A stretch of 64,000 bases of DNA, from the NCBI RefSeq assembly GCF_018967845.1, contig NZ_JAHLZZ010000001.1, positions 2,294,001 through 2,358,000 on the forward strand. Reading direction: 5' to 3'. Position 1 is the stretch's first letter; every line of letters begins with the position of its first letter. This DNA is from Hymenobacter siberiensis. GTDB taxonomy: Bacteria; Bacteroidota; Bacteroidia; Cytophagales; Hymenobacteraceae. The notes beneath the pieces are model-generated. The model worked only from the letters and a program-made list of their open reading frames with translations, made no database searches and had not been told where the DNA came from. The translations under genes were made by a program, and so were the position numbers. Below are positions 1-8,539 of the stretch, one piece after another.

Positions 1-1041
1 CATGCAGCTGGTGCCCAACTGGCAGCTGCCCCGGTAGAAGCACACGCAGGCTTTGTTGGGCTGCACGATTTGGCCGCGGCCGTAAAGGTCGAATTCGTGG
101 GGGTTGAAGATGTTGTTCATCAGAATGGTGGGCTTGCGCAGGGCGATGCTGATGTGCATGCCCATGGTTACCTGCGTCACGACGCCGTCCATCTGATTCA
201 TCAGGTTGATGAACTGGGGAAGGGGGAAAGTGCCGGGGTAGGCCGCGCCGGTGGCGGCGTGCAGCTCGCGGTTGCGGGTGTCTTCGGCCTCGCCGCCCAG
301 CAAAACCGGGGTGTAGCCGGCGGCTTGCAGGTCGTGGATGAGCTCAATCCACTTGGCGGTGCTCCAGAGGCGGGTGGTCCAGCGGTCGCCGCAGCCGGTG
401 TTTAGGCCGATGCGGGGGCGGGCGGCGGGCAGGGTGCTCCAGTCGTAGCCTCTGTCGTCGTGGGTGTCGAAAACGTATTCTTCGCCCCGGAAATCGAAGC
501 CGCAGAGCTCGAAAATTTCCTGCACATAGGGTTTGGTATTGGCTTGGCTGATTTGGTCGAAGATGCCGGTGAGGTACTTGTGCTCGGCCAATTGGTTCAC
601 GGGCCAGGCCACGCCGTCGTGGGGGCGCAGGGCGTAGCCAAATTTCTCTTTGGCCTGGATGGTGTTGAGCAGGGCGCACGCTTCCTTCTCTTTGTCGAGG
701 TTGATGACAACATCGAACTCGCGGGCCTGAAGCTGCAGGGCGCTGGCAAAATCGAACTTCAAAATCTCCTCAATCTCGGCTTGGGGCAGGATGGCGGGTG
801 TGAGCGTGAGCCAGGTAATGGCGCAGCCGGGCCGTTCCTGGCGCAGGCGGCGCAGCAGCGGCGTGGTCCGGATAACGTCGCCGATGGCCCCAAGCTTGAT
901 GATGAGGATGCGCTGCGTGACGGGCGAATACACCGAGCAGCCTTCGCAGACGTAGCTGTGGGTTTTGTTGGGGCGGCAGGGCAGGTCGCCGCGAAAATGG
1001 CGGCAGTCGGGGTGAACAACGGTATCGGAGAGCTGGGGCAC
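1..1041 (-). CDS. Glycosyltransferase family 9 (heptosyltransferase-like), 3' end cut by window edge
   Basis: This gene likely transfers a sugar from a nucleotide donor in cell-surface polysaccharide or LPS synthesis at the inner face of the membrane. Reading the minus strand gives 347 residues with no stop before position 1. The motif IIKLGAIGDVIRTTPLL, near residue 43, is the classic GT9 N-terminal nucleotide-fold signature. GLNTGCGDRWTTRLW and LGGEAEDTRNRELH match the C-terminal donor-binding half. I chose GTG at 1041 because a good -7 element lies 23 bp upstream and no ATG is in frame. The first 35 residues carry four cysteines (13, 22, 32, 35), and four more cysteines lie near the visible C-terminus, suggesting a metal or disulfide site. 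The exact acceptor cannot be told. Confidence 0.85.
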   Translation of the reverse strand, partial: MPQLSDTVVHPDCRHFRGDLPCRPNKTHSYVCEGCSVYSPVTQRILIIKLGAIGDVIRTTPLLRRLRQERPGCAITWLTLTPAILPQAEIEEILKFDFASALQLQAREFDVVINLDKEKEACALLNTIQAKEKFGYALRPHDGVAWPVNQLAEHKYLTGIFDQISQANTKPYVQEIFELCGFDFRGEEYVFDTHDDRGYDWSTLPAARPRIGLNTGCGDRWTTRLWSTAKWIELIHDLQAAGYTPVLLGGEAEDTRNRELHAATGAAYPGTFPLPQFINLMNQMDGVVTQVTMGMHISIALRKPTILMNNIFNPHEFDLYGRGQIVQPNKACVCFYRGSCQLGTSCM

Positions 1042-1064
1042 GGGGCGGGGAGCGGGTGAAGGAA

Positions 1065-1072
1065 CAAAAATA
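1065..1072 (-). promoter_or_regulatory. -7 promoter element of the GT9 gene
   Basis: On the minus strand the sequence is TATTTTTG, a perfect match to the Bacteroidota -7 consensus TAnnTTTG. It lies 23 bp before the GTG start. No convincing -33 TTG is visible. Confidence 0.55.
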
Positions 1073-1098
1073 GCAGGCAACCCCGCGTCCGCACGGTT

Positions 1099-1574
1099 TT
1101 ATCGGGCTACATCGAACCGCCCGTTGGTAATGGTTTTCACCAGAGGGCTGCTTAGGCCGCCGGAATAATTGTACGCCGTGAACGAAAAGCTACCCGCAAC
1201 TCGTACGGCAGTTAGGGTGCTAATGGTGACCGTGCCGGTACTGGCCAGATAGCTGACTGTAGCCGTGCCGCCGTGTACGATGTAATCGGCGGCCACCACG
1301 CTAGTGCTATTGATGGCAAAGCTACCCAACTGGGCGGGCATGCCCAGATGAAGGGTAGTTGTGTTGGGGGCGGTGTCCGTCGAGCCAATGATGTCTATGT
1401 GGTGCTGGCTGCCGCTACCTGCGGGGCCGGGTCGGTGGCGGCGGTACCGTCGGCGGTCCAGCTCATGCCGGTAGTGGCTTGCGGGTCGTCTTTTTTGGAG
1501 GAGCAGGCAGCCAAGGCGGCAACGGTGAGCACGGCAGCGGCTACGCGAAGAGGGTGCAATTGGGGATACCTCAT
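1099..1574 (-). pseudogene. Small lipoprotein (DUF6252-like), frameshifted
   Basis: Translation from ATG 1574 gives a lipoprotein signal peptide ending LAACSSKK, then the segment GMSWTADGTAAT. It then hits a TAG at 1395-1397, giving only 59 residues. The rest of a plausible protein continues in another frame, through STDTAPNTTTLHLGMP to a C-terminus at 1099 ending TNGRFDVAR. The overall pattern (Cys-anchored lipoprotein, MSWT-DG motif, C-terminal beta-rich ITxGxF) resembles small DUF6252-type lipoproteins of Cytophagales, a judgement from memory. One indel near 1400-1440, where C and G runs occur, restores one reading frame. This is either a true pseudogene or a sequencing error. The function of the family is unknown. 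Confidence 0.6.
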
Positions 1575-1599
1575 GAAGCGAAAGAAATAGTCATAAGAT

Positions 1600-2940
1600 T
1601 TACCGCCCCACGTAGCTATGCGGCGTGATGCCGCGCAGCTCCGCTTTCACGCTTTCGCTCACGTCCAGCCCATCGATAAAACCCCCGATGCTGGCGGCTG
1701 AAATGGCCTCGCCCGTGCGGGTGAGGGCTTTGAGCGCGTTGTAGGGGTCGGGGTAGGCTTCGCGGCGGAGGATGGTCTGGATGCCTTCGGCCACCACGGC
1801 CCAGTTGGCTTCGAGGTCTTTCTGTAGGGCCGACTCATCGAGGGCTAGCTTGCCCAGGCCGCGCTGCAAGGCCCCCAGCGCGATGAGGATGTGGCCGAGC
1901 GGCACGCCCAGGTTGCGCAGTACCGTGGAGTCGGTGAGGTCGCGCTGGAGGCGGGAGATGGGCAGCTTGGCGGCGAAGTGCTCCAGCAATGCGTTGGCCA
2001 CGCCGAAGTTGCCCTCCGCATTCTCGAAGTCGATGGGGTTCACCTTATGCGGCATAGCCGAGGAGCCCACCTCGCCGGCCTTAATAGTTTGCTTGAAATA
2101 GCCGAGTGAGATGTACTGCCAAACGTCGCGGGCCAGGTCGAGCAATATCGTGTTCAGGCGTTTGAGGGCGTCGCAGTGGGCCGCGAGGTGGTCGTAGTGC
2201 TCAATTTGGGTGGTGGGGAAGGAGCGGCTGAGGCCCAGCCGGTCGTTCACGAAGGTGGCGGCGAAGGCATGCCAGTCGGTGCCGGGGTAGGCTACGTAGT
2301 GCGCGTTGAAGTTGCCGGTGGCTCCGCCAAACTTCGCCCCGAAGGGTATCTGGGCCAGTAGCGCGACCTGGGCATCGAGCCGGGCCACGAACACCTCAAT
2401 CTCCTTGCCCAGCCGCGTGGGCGAGGCGGGCTGGCCGTGGGTGCGGGCCAGCATGGGCACGGCGGCCCACTCCTGAGCGCGGGCAGCCAGGACGTTGCGT
2501 ACTTCAGCATAGGCTGGCAGCAGCACACTCATCAGCGCATCGCGGAAGCTGAGCGGGATGGCCGTGTTGTTGATGTCCTGCGACGTGAGGCCGAAGTGGA
2601 TAAACTCGATAAAATTGCCCAGGCCGAGCCGGGTAAATTCCTCGCGCAGCCAGTATTCCACGGCTTTCACGTCGTGGTTCGTCACGGCCTCGTGGGCTTT
2701 GATGGCCTCCGCATTGGCTTCGGTGAAATTCTCGTAGAGGCTGCGCAACGGCGCGAAAGCCTCCGCTGGCACGCCCGCGAGCTGCGGCAGGGGCAACTCG
2801 GCCAGGGCGATGAAATATTCGACTTCGACCAGCACGCGGTAGCGTATCAGGGCCATTTCGGAGAAGCGCGGGGCCAGGGGGGCGGTGGCGCGGGCGTAGC
2901 GCCCATCGAGGGGCGAGAGGGCAGTGAGGGGGCTGGGCAT
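1600..2940 (-). CDS. purB: Adenylosuccinate lyase
   Basis: PurB catalyses two steps of purine synthesis: SAICAR to AICAR plus fumarate, and adenylosuccinate to AMP plus fumarate. The 446-residue product begins MPSPLTALSPLDGRY, typical of the E. coli-type family. It carries the fumarase/aspartase superfamily signature SSAMPHKVNP near residue 295, which holds the flexible catalytic loop, and the early motif TSQDINNTA near 120. Length matches the 450-460 aa norm. I chose ATG 2940 because a perfect -7 element ends only 4 bp upstream, which would make the transcript leaderless. The longer upstream reading frame is therefore rejected. It is divergent from the GT51 gene. Confidence 0.95.
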   Translation of the reverse strand: MPSPLTALSPLDGRYARATAPLAPRFSEMALIRYRVLVEVEYFIALAELPLPQLAGVPAEAFAPLRSLYENFTEANAEAIKAHEAVTNHDVKAVEYWLREEFTRLGLGNFIEFIHFGLTSQDINNTAIPLSFRDALMSVLLPAYAEVRNVLAARAQEWAAVPMLARTHGQPASPTRLGKEIEVFVARLDAQVALLAQIPFGAKFGGATGNFNAHYVAYPGTDWHAFAATFVNDRLGLSRSFPTTQIEHYDHLAAHCDALKRLNTILLDLARDVWQYISLGYFKQTIKAGEVGSSAMPHKVNPIDFENAEGNFGVANALLEHFAAKLPISRLQRDLTDSTVLRNLGVPLGHILIALGALQRGLGKLALDESALQKDLEANWAVVAEGIQTILRREAYPDPYNALKALTRTGEAISAASIGGFIDGLDVSESVKAELRGITPHSYVGR

Positions 2941-2944
2941 AGAA

Positions 2945-2952
2945 CAAAAGTA
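2945..2952 (-). promoter_or_regulatory. -7 element of purB, leaderless spacing
   Basis: The minus strand reads TACTTTTG, matching TAnnTTTG, and ends 4 bp before the purB ATG at 2940. Transcription should therefore start at or next to the start codon. Confidence 0.6.
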
Positions 2953-3041
2953 CGGCCTGAATGAACGGGATAGAACGAAAAAAGAAGGGGAGTTGGCTAC
3001 TCCGGGCTCCGCTTGCGTATTTCCTCTACTTTCGTTGTTCT

Positions 3042-3049
3042 TACCTTTG
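3042..3049 (+). promoter_or_regulatory. -7 element of the GT51 gene
   Basis: TACCTTTG matches TAnnTTTG and lies 33 bp before the GTG at 3083. Confidence 0.5.
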
Positions 3050-3082
3050 GCGTTGGCGAAGCCGACCACCTTACTGATTTCC

Positions 3083-5206
3083 GTGCGCATATCCCCCTCC
3101 ACCAAACGTCTTATTATTGGCATTGCCAGCAGCCTGGTGGCGGTGCTGCTACTGGCTTTTGCTGTGTTTCAGTGGAAGCGCCAGCAGCTGCTGGAGTATG
3201 CCTTGAAAGAGGTTAAGGCCAAAGTTGAGCGCAAGTACCCGGTAATTCTCACGTTGGGGCCGGCCCGGTTCGTGGGCTTCAAAACCGTCGCAATACAGGG
3301 CATGAGCCTGGTGCCCCGGGCCACGCCCACCGATACGCTCCTGACGGCCAAGCGCCTGCAGGCCAGCCTGAGCGTGCGCTCGCTGTTTGCCGGCCGGCCG
3401 GTATTCAGCGGGCTCGAAATCATGACGGCCCGCCTCACGGCCCGCAAAACGGCCACTTCCGACAATTTCGGGTTCCTGGCCAAAAAGCAGCCGGTCAGCA
3501 CCGTGCCGCGCGATACCACCAAGGGCACCAACTACGGCCTGCTGCTGAACCGCGCCCTCGAAGCAAGCTTTGATAACGTGCCCGGCGAGGCCGATTTCAA
3601 GAATTTCTACGTGAGCTACGTCAGTCCGCACCACACGGCGCTGCTGCGCCTGCCGGAGCTGCTTATTAAGGACGGTGATATTTCGGGTCGCCTCACGGCT
3701 ACCATCGATTCGGTGTCGAACGAGCTGGGCATCAGCGGGCACATCGAGCCCAGCGACTATGCCCTCACGGCGCGGGTATTTGGGGTGGGCGGCTCGGTGC
3801 AGCTGCCCTACGTGCCCCGCCGCTTCGGCGCGCTGGTGAGCTTCGACACGGTGCAGGTGCGGCTCGACAGCAAGGATTTCGATAACGACGACACGGGCGG
3901 CCGCCTCACGGTGCGCGGCTCGCTGGCGGCGCGGGGCTTCAGCCTCTATCATCCCAAGCTAGCTTCCAATGAGATTGAGGTGAAGCGCGGCTCGCTGGAT
4001 TTTGTGGCCACGCTGGGCCGCGGCACCATCGCGCTGGAAAAAGGCAGCCAGATTACGGTCAATAAGCTGGTGCTGTACCCCGAAATCAGCGTGCGGATGA
4101 AGCCCAGCCGCGCCGTGAGCATCCGCGTGACTTCGGCCGAAACCCAGGCCAACGACTTTTTCTCGTCGCTGCCCACCGGCATTTTCGACGAAGTGCGCGG
4201 CACCACCGGTACCGGCACGCTCACCTACCACCTCAACACCAGCCTCGACATGGCCCAGGTGGACAGCCTGAAGTTCGATTCGGGCCTGCGGGGTAATAAT
4301 TTCCACCTCATCAGCTTCGGCGAGGAAGACCTGAATAAGCTGAACGCGGCCTTCCAGTACACGGCCTACAACGATAAGGGCGACTCGCTGCGCACCTTCG
4401 CCGTGGGCCCGCCCAACCCGGACTTCGTGCCCTACAACGACGTGTCGCCCTACCTCATCCACGCCATTACTACGGCCGAGGACCCGCGCTTTTTCTCGCA
4501 CCGCGGCTTTATGGAGCAGGCGTTTGTGAAGTCGGCCATCCAGAACATTAAGGAGCGGCGCTTTGCGCGGGGCGGCAGCACCATTTCAATGCAGCTCGTG
4601 AAAAACGTGTTTCTGAGCCGCCAGAAAACGGTGGGCCGCAAGGCCGAAGAAGCGTTGATTGTGTGGCTGCTCGAAAACGCCCACCTTGCCAGCAAGCAGC
4701 GCATGTTTGAGGTGTACCTCAACATCATCGAGTGGGGTCCCAGCAAGTACCGCTGGCCCAGCGGCAAGCGCGGCGTGTACGGCGTGAAGGACGCGGCGCT
4801 GTTCTACTACGGCAAGCGGCCCGATGAGCTCAGCCTGCCCGAGAGCCTGTACCTGGCCAGTATCATTCCCAAGCCCAAGTACGCCCGGTACTCGTTTGAT
4901 GCCTACGGCGACCTGCGCCGTAGCACGCGCTACTTCTTCCGCCTCATTGCCGATATCATGGCCACCCGGGGTCTTATTACCGGCAACGACCGCGAAAACC
5001 TGCCCTATTCGCTGCACCTCGGTGGTCCGGCCCGCCAGTATATGGCCTTCGCCGCCCGCCCCGATACCACCCGCGCCACCGTTCAGGCCGATTCGAGCCA
5101 GTTTGAGCCCCTCAACCTGATTGACCTGCTGAATACCGGCGTCACCCCCGATGCGGGCGTGAACACCAATGTGCCGGATGCCGAGCCGGCCAAAGCCCCG
5201 AAGTAG
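3083..5206 (+). CDS. GT51 peptidoglycan glycosyltransferase with long AsmA-like N-terminal region
   Basis: This 707-residue membrane protein likely polymerises lipid II into glycan strands in the periplasm. After an N-terminal TM helix (about residues 9-28) comes a roughly 400-residue region resembling AsmA/DUF-type envelope domains. The GT51 domain follows near residues 440-610: TTAEDPRFFSHRGF with the catalytic Glu, GGSTISMQLVKNVFL, KAEEALIVWLLE and VYLNIIEWG. No transpeptidase domain follows, so it is not a bifunctional PBP. I chose GTG 3083 because the upstream in-frame codons lie across the divergent promoter region and a -7 element sits 33 bp before this GTG. It is followed by a strong bidirectional terminator. 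Confidence 0.85.
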   Translation: MRISPSTKRLIIGIASSLVAVLLLAFAVFQWKRQQLLEYALKEVKAKVERKYPVILTLGPARFVGFKTVAIQGMSLVPRATPTDTLLTAKRLQASLSVRSLFAGRPVFSGLEIMTARLTARKTATSDNFGFLAKKQPVSTVPRDTTKGTNYGLLLNRALEASFDNVPGEADFKNFYVSYVSPHHTALLRLPELLIKDGDISGRLTATIDSVSNELGISGHIEPSDYALTARVFGVGGSVQLPYVPRRFGALVSFDTVQVRLDSKDFDNDDTGGRLTVRGSLAARGFSLYHPKLASNEIEVKRGSLDFVATLGRGTIALEKGSQITVNKLVLYPEISVRMKPSRAVSIRVTSAETQANDFFSSLPTGIFDEVRGTTGTGTLTYHLNTSLDMAQVDSLKFDSGLRGNNFHLISFGEEDLNKLNAAFQYTAYNDKGDSLRTFAVGPPNPDFVPYNDVSPYLIHAITTAEDPRFFSHRGFMEQAFVKSAIQNIKERRFARGGSTISMQLVKNVFLSRQKTVGRKAEEALIVWLLENAHLASKQRMFEVYLNIIEWGPSKYRWPSGKRGVYGVKDAALFYYGKRPDELSLPESLYLASIIPKPKYARYSFDAYGDLRRSTRYFFRLIADIMATRGLITGNDRENLPYSLHLGGPARQYMAFAARPDTTRATVQADSSQFEPLNLIDLLNTGVTPDAGVNTNVPDAEPAKAPK

Positions 5207-5217
5207 GGCGCATAATA

Positions 5218-5260
5218 AACAGAACGGCCGGCTGAGCGTAGGGAAGCCTGCCGTTCTGTT
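5218..5260. terminator. Bidirectional terminator between GT51 gene and terC
   Basis: Arms of 16 nt (5218-5233 and 5245-5260) pair with one mismatch around an 11-nt loop. The outer 11 bp, AACAGAACGGC/GCCGTTCTGTT, are perfect. The hairpin sits between two converging genes and can serve both. Confidence 0.7.
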
Positions 5261-5262
5261 GC

Positions 5263-6183
5263 TCACTGCTCGTGCTTCGGCCACATCAGCGAGGCCACTA
5301 CGCTCATCACCAGCAGCCCGCCTACTACGCCCAGCGCCACGGGCATGGGAATGGTTATTACGCTTTCGAGCAGAATCTTGGCCCCGATGAATACCAGAAT
5401 CAGCGATAGGCCGTAGTGCAGGTGGTGAAACAGGCGCATCATGCTGGCCAGCGCGAAGTACATGGCGCGCAGCCCCAGCAGGGTAAACACGTTGGACGTG
5501 AAGACGATGAACGTGTTGCGCGTGATGGCTAAGATGGCCGGGATGGAATCGGCCGCGAACACCACGTCGGTGGTTTCTACCATCACCAGCACTACGAAAA
5601 GGGGCGTGGCAAAGCGCAGGCCATTCTTTCGGACAAAGAATTTGCCGCCTTCCAGCTGCCGTGTGATGGGCAGGTGGCGGCTCAGGAAGCGGACCACGGG
5701 GTTGTTTTCGGGGTCGATTTCGGGGTCGCTGCTGCTCCTGCCCATCCGGATGCCCGTGTACACGAGGAACGCGCCGAGCGGGTACATCAGGAAATGGAAC
5801 CGGGCCAGCAGCGCCGCCCCGGCCAGAATGAACACCGCCCGCAGCAGCAGCGCCCCTAGCACCCCCCAGAACAGGATGCGGTGCTGGTATTGCACCGGAA
5901 CCTTAAAGTAGTTGAAAATGAGCAGGAAAACGAAGAGGTTGTCCACACTCAGGGCCTTTTCCACGAGGTAGCCCGTGAGCCATTGCAGGCCCGCCTGGTG
6001 GCCCATGGTGCGGTACACCAGCAGGTTGAAGCTCAGTGACAGGACTACCCAGAACGCGCTCCAGCCCAGGGCTTCGCGCAGCTTTATCTCGTGCGCCTGG
6101 CGGTTGAAAACCAACAGGTCGAGCAACAGCAGTGCTACCACGAATACCGTGAAGGCCAACCAGAACAGGGGCGTATTTTCCAT
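5263..6183 (-). CDS. TerC family integral membrane protein
   Basis: The 306-residue product is a multi-pass inner-membrane protein of the TerC/Alx family. Members are linked to tellurite resistance and, for Alx and relatives, Mn2+ export or metal loading of exported proteins. The two family hallmarks with buried acidic residues are visible: EKALSVDNLFVFLLIFNYF near 75 and VETTDVVFAADSIPAILAIT near 200. About eight or nine hydrophobic segments are seen, and the length is typical. It is convergent with the GT51 gene and shares its terminator. A near-consensus -7 (TATCTTAC) precedes ATG 6183 but is weak. The substrate is inferred only from the family. Confidence 0.9.
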   Translation of the reverse strand: MENTPLFWLAFTVFVVALLLLDLLVFNRQAHEIKLREALGWSAFWVVLSLSFNLLVYRTMGHQAGLQWLTGYLVEKALSVDNLFVFLLIFNYFKVPVQYQHRILFWGVLGALLLRAVFILAGAALLARFHFLMYPLGAFLVYTGIRMGRSSSDPEIDPENNPVVRFLSRHLPITRQLEGGKFFVRKNGLRFATPLFVVLVMVETTDVVFAADSIPAILAITRNTFIVFTSNVFTLLGLRAMYFALASMMRLFHHLHYGLSLILVFIGAKILLESVITIPMPVALGVVGGLLVMSVVASLMWPKHEQ

Positions 6184-6255
6184 GCGTATGGTAAGATACG
6201 CCGGGGCGGGTGGCTGGTTAGCGCCAGGGCGGGCGGCCGGGTAAAAGGCTTGCCC

Positions 6256-6999
6256 TTAGCGGGTGCCCACCCGCTTTAGCGGGTGCAGCCAGCTGCTGAT
6301 TTTCATCTGCAACACGCCGAAGAAGGCTTCCTGCACAATGCCCTTCGACATCTTGGAGGTGCCCCGGGTGCGGTCGGTGAAGATGATGGGCACTTCCTTG
6401 ATGCGGAAGCCCAGCTGGTAGGCCAGCCACTTCATCTCAATCTGGAAGGCGTAGCCTACGAAGTGAATGTTGGCCAGGTCGATAGCCCGCAGTACCCGCG
6501 CCGTGTAGCACTTAAAGCCTGCCGTGGCATCGCTGATGGGCATGCCGGTTATCAGGCGCACGTACCAGGAGGCGAAGTACGACATCAGCACCCGCGACAT
6601 GGGCCAGTTCACCACGTTCACGCCCTGAATGTAGCGCGAGCCAATGGCCATATCGTGGCCCTCTATGGCGCAGGTGTCGTGCAGGCGGAGCAGGTCCTCG
6701 GGGTTGTGCGAGAAGTCGGCATCCATCTCAAAAATATACTCGTAGCCATGGGCCAGGGCCCAGTGGAAGCCGTGCAGATAGGCCGTGCCCAGGCCCTGCT
6801 TGCCGCCGCGCACCTCCAGAAACAGACGGCCCGGAAACACGATTTGCAGCCCGCGTACGATGGCGGCCGTGCCATCGGGCGAGTTATCATCGACAATGAG
6901 CACATCGAAAGCCCGTGGCAACGACATCACCTTGCGGATAATCAGCTCCACATTTTCGTGCTCGTTGTAGGTAGGAATCAGGACGAGGCCTTCGCTCAT
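6256..6999 (-). CDS. Polyprenol monophosphomannose synthase (GT2, DPM1-like)
   Basis: This enzyme is predicted to transfer mannose from GDP-mannose to polyprenyl phosphate on the cytoplasmic side, giving a lipid-linked donor for protein or polysaccharide mannosylation. The 247-residue protein has the GT2 motifs IPTYNEHEN (residues 8-16), IVDDNSPDGT (about 34-43) and EMDADFSHNPEDL (about 91). The DPM-specific stretch ITGMPISDATAGFKCY follows. It lacks the C-terminal GtrA-type TM domain of longer homologues. ATG 6999 was chosen because a perfect -7 element lies 17 bp upstream and homology starts here. The actual sugar cannot be fixed by sequence. Confidence 0.85.
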   Translation of the reverse strand: MSEGLVLIPTYNEHENVELIIRKVMSLPRAFDVLIVDDNSPDGTAAIVRGLQIVFPGRLFLEVRGGKQGLGTAYLHGFHWALAHGYEYIFEMDADFSHNPEDLLRLHDTCAIEGHDMAIGSRYIQGVNVVNWPMSRVLMSYFASWYVRLITGMPISDATAGFKCYTARVLRAIDLANIHFVGYAFQIEMKWLAYQLGFRIKEVPIIFTDRTRGTSKMSKGIVQEAFFGVLQMKISSWLHPLKRVGTR

Positions 7000-7016
7000 G
7001 GAATTCAAATTGACCC

Positions 7017-7024
7017 CAAAGATA
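7017..7024 (-). promoter_or_regulatory. -7 element of the mannosyltransferase gene
   Basis: Minus strand TATCTTTG matches TAnnTTTG, 17 bp before ATG 6999. Confidence 0.55.
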
Positions 7025-7131
7025 GGGTTTAGAGGCCCGAAGCTGCATGGCCGCAACGGCTACTCGCTACGATTAGGCTTGCCACCGCAGGCAAATAGGC
7101 CGGTGGGTGACAGCCGCCGGGCTAAAACAGG

Positions 7132-8469
7132 TTAATGTTCAGCCGCTAAAAGTGCTGCCCGCACCCGCGCCTGGCGAATGCAGTCTGGTACGCTCACGCC
7201 CACGCGCCAGTTAGCTACGGCCACGATGTGTTCGGCTTCGAGGGCGTCGGCGGCGCGGTGGGCGTCGATGATGCGCGCATCGAACTGCGGGATGCTGCGC
7301 GGCCACGCATAGCGCCCCTGCCAGTGCGGCGCGCCCGTGATGCCGTAAAACCTGCTCAGCTCGGCGTGGACGGCGGTTTTTTGGGCTTCCTCGGGCTGAT
7401 TGGCGGCGGCTTCGTACTGCGCGCCGCCCACGAAGGTGGTGAAGAGCACCTGGCCGGCCGGCATCCGCTGCGGGTAGATGCTGCTGGTCCAGATGGAACC
7501 GGCGGCGTAGGGGCCCTCTACTTTGGGGTGCAGCGCCCCAAAGCCGTTGAGCGGGTGCGCCACGGCGGCGCGGTCGTAGGCCGAGAACACGGCCGTCATG
7601 GGCGGGTAGTGGACGGCGGCCAGCGCAGCGGCGGCCTGCGGAAACAACGATTCCAGCAGCGGCGCGGCGGCGTAGGTGGGCAGCGCCAGGGCCAGATGGG
7701 TGTAGCCGGGCGCGGCCTCCAGGCCCTGCGGCCCCTTCAGCTCCAACTGGTAGGTGCCATCGGCGGCGCGCGAAATGGCCGTGACGGCTGTGTCTGGTTG
7801 GTAGTTGGTGAGCTTGGCCGCCAGGGTATCGGGAATGGTTTGGATGCCGTTTTTGAGGGTGATGATGCGGCGGCGGCCCGCGCCTTTGCCGCCCTTCATC
7901 AGCCCGCGCAGCACCGAGCCGTGCTGTTGCTCTAGGGCCGTGAGCTGGGGGAAGGTTTTGTTGATGAGCAGCTGCTCGGGGTCGCCGGCGTAGATGCCGG
8001 CCATGAAGGGGTTCACGGCGTAGTCCAGGATTTCGGGGCCAAAGCGGCGGCGAAAAAAGTGGGCCACGGTTTCCTGCTCATCAATGGGGGCGGCGGGCTG
8101 GCGGAATTCTTTCAGGAGCTGCCACTTGGCTTTCAGGCTGAAAAAGCCGTTGGTGAGCAGGGTCGGGGGCGAGCCGGGCAGCACCTGGTAGCGGCCGTCG
8201 CGCAGCACGTAGCGCTGCTGGCTCACGGCGGCGGCGTCCTCAATCTGGTCGGTGAGGTTGAGGTCGGCGAGCAGTTCTTCCAGCTCGGGGCTTAGTTGAA
8301 GGGAATTGGGGCCGGTTTCGAGCAGGTAGCCTTCGGGGGTGGCCCAGCTGCGCAGGTTGCCGCCGGGGCGAGCGTCGGCCTCGAAGAGGTCGTAGGTCAC
8401 GCCGGCTTTTTGCAGGTACCAGGCGAGGGTGAGGCCGCTGATGCCGCCGCCGATGATGGCAATTTTCAT
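7132..8469 (-). CDS. hemG: Oxygen-dependent protoporphyrinogen oxidase (HemG/HemY type)
   Basis: This FAD enzyme oxidises protoporphyrinogen IX to protoporphyrin IX, the penultimate step of heme synthesis, at the membrane surface. The 445-residue protein opens with the dinucleotide-binding signature IAIIGGGISGLTLAWYLQ (residues 3-20). FEADARPGGNLRSW follows, and the C-terminal FAD contact is VAVANWRVGVSVPDCIRQ. Length fits the 440-480 aa family norm. ATG 8469 is chosen because the FAD motif must lie at the very N-terminus, so a longer in-frame extension upstream is excluded. It is divergent from the phosphatase gene at 8540. Related amine oxidases are the main alternative, but the C-terminal motif favours PPO. 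Confidence 0.88.
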   Translation of the reverse strand: MKIAIIGGGISGLTLAWYLQKAGVTYDLFEADARPGGNLRSWATPEGYLLETGPNSLQLSPELEELLADLNLTDQIEDAAAVSQQRYVLRDGRYQVLPGSPPTLLTNGFFSLKAKWQLLKEFRQPAAPIDEQETVAHFFRRRFGPEILDYAVNPFMAGIYAGDPEQLLINKTFPQLTALEQQHGSVLRGLMKGGKGAGRRRIITLKNGIQTIPDTLAAKLTNYQPDTAVTAISRAADGTYQLELKGPQGLEAAPGYTHLALALPTYAAAPLLESLFPQAAAALAAVHYPPMTAVFSAYDRAAVAHPLNGFGALHPKVEGPYAAGSIWTSSIYPQRMPAGQVLFTTFVGGAQYEAAANQPEEAQKTAVHAELSRFYGITGAPHWQGRYAWPRSIPQFDARIIDAHRAADALEAEHIVAVANWRVGVSVPDCIRQARVRAALLAAEH

Positions 8470-8526
8470 AAAGTCGTTGCGCAAATGAGCATGTAAAGTT
8501 AGCTTCGCTGTCCTTCGGGTTGCCCG

Positions 8527-8534
8527 TAGCTTTG
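8527..8534 (+). promoter_or_regulatory. -7 element of the GmhB-like gene, leaderless spacing
   Basis: TAGCTTTG matches TAnnTTTG and ends 5 bp before ATG 8540, so the mRNA is predicted to be leaderless. Confidence 0.6.
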
Positions 8535-8539
8535 CTGCA

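Noticed and set aside
2437..2964. Long plus-strand frame antisense to purB
   Set aside because: It mirrors purB codon structure, has no family motifs, and purB is certain.
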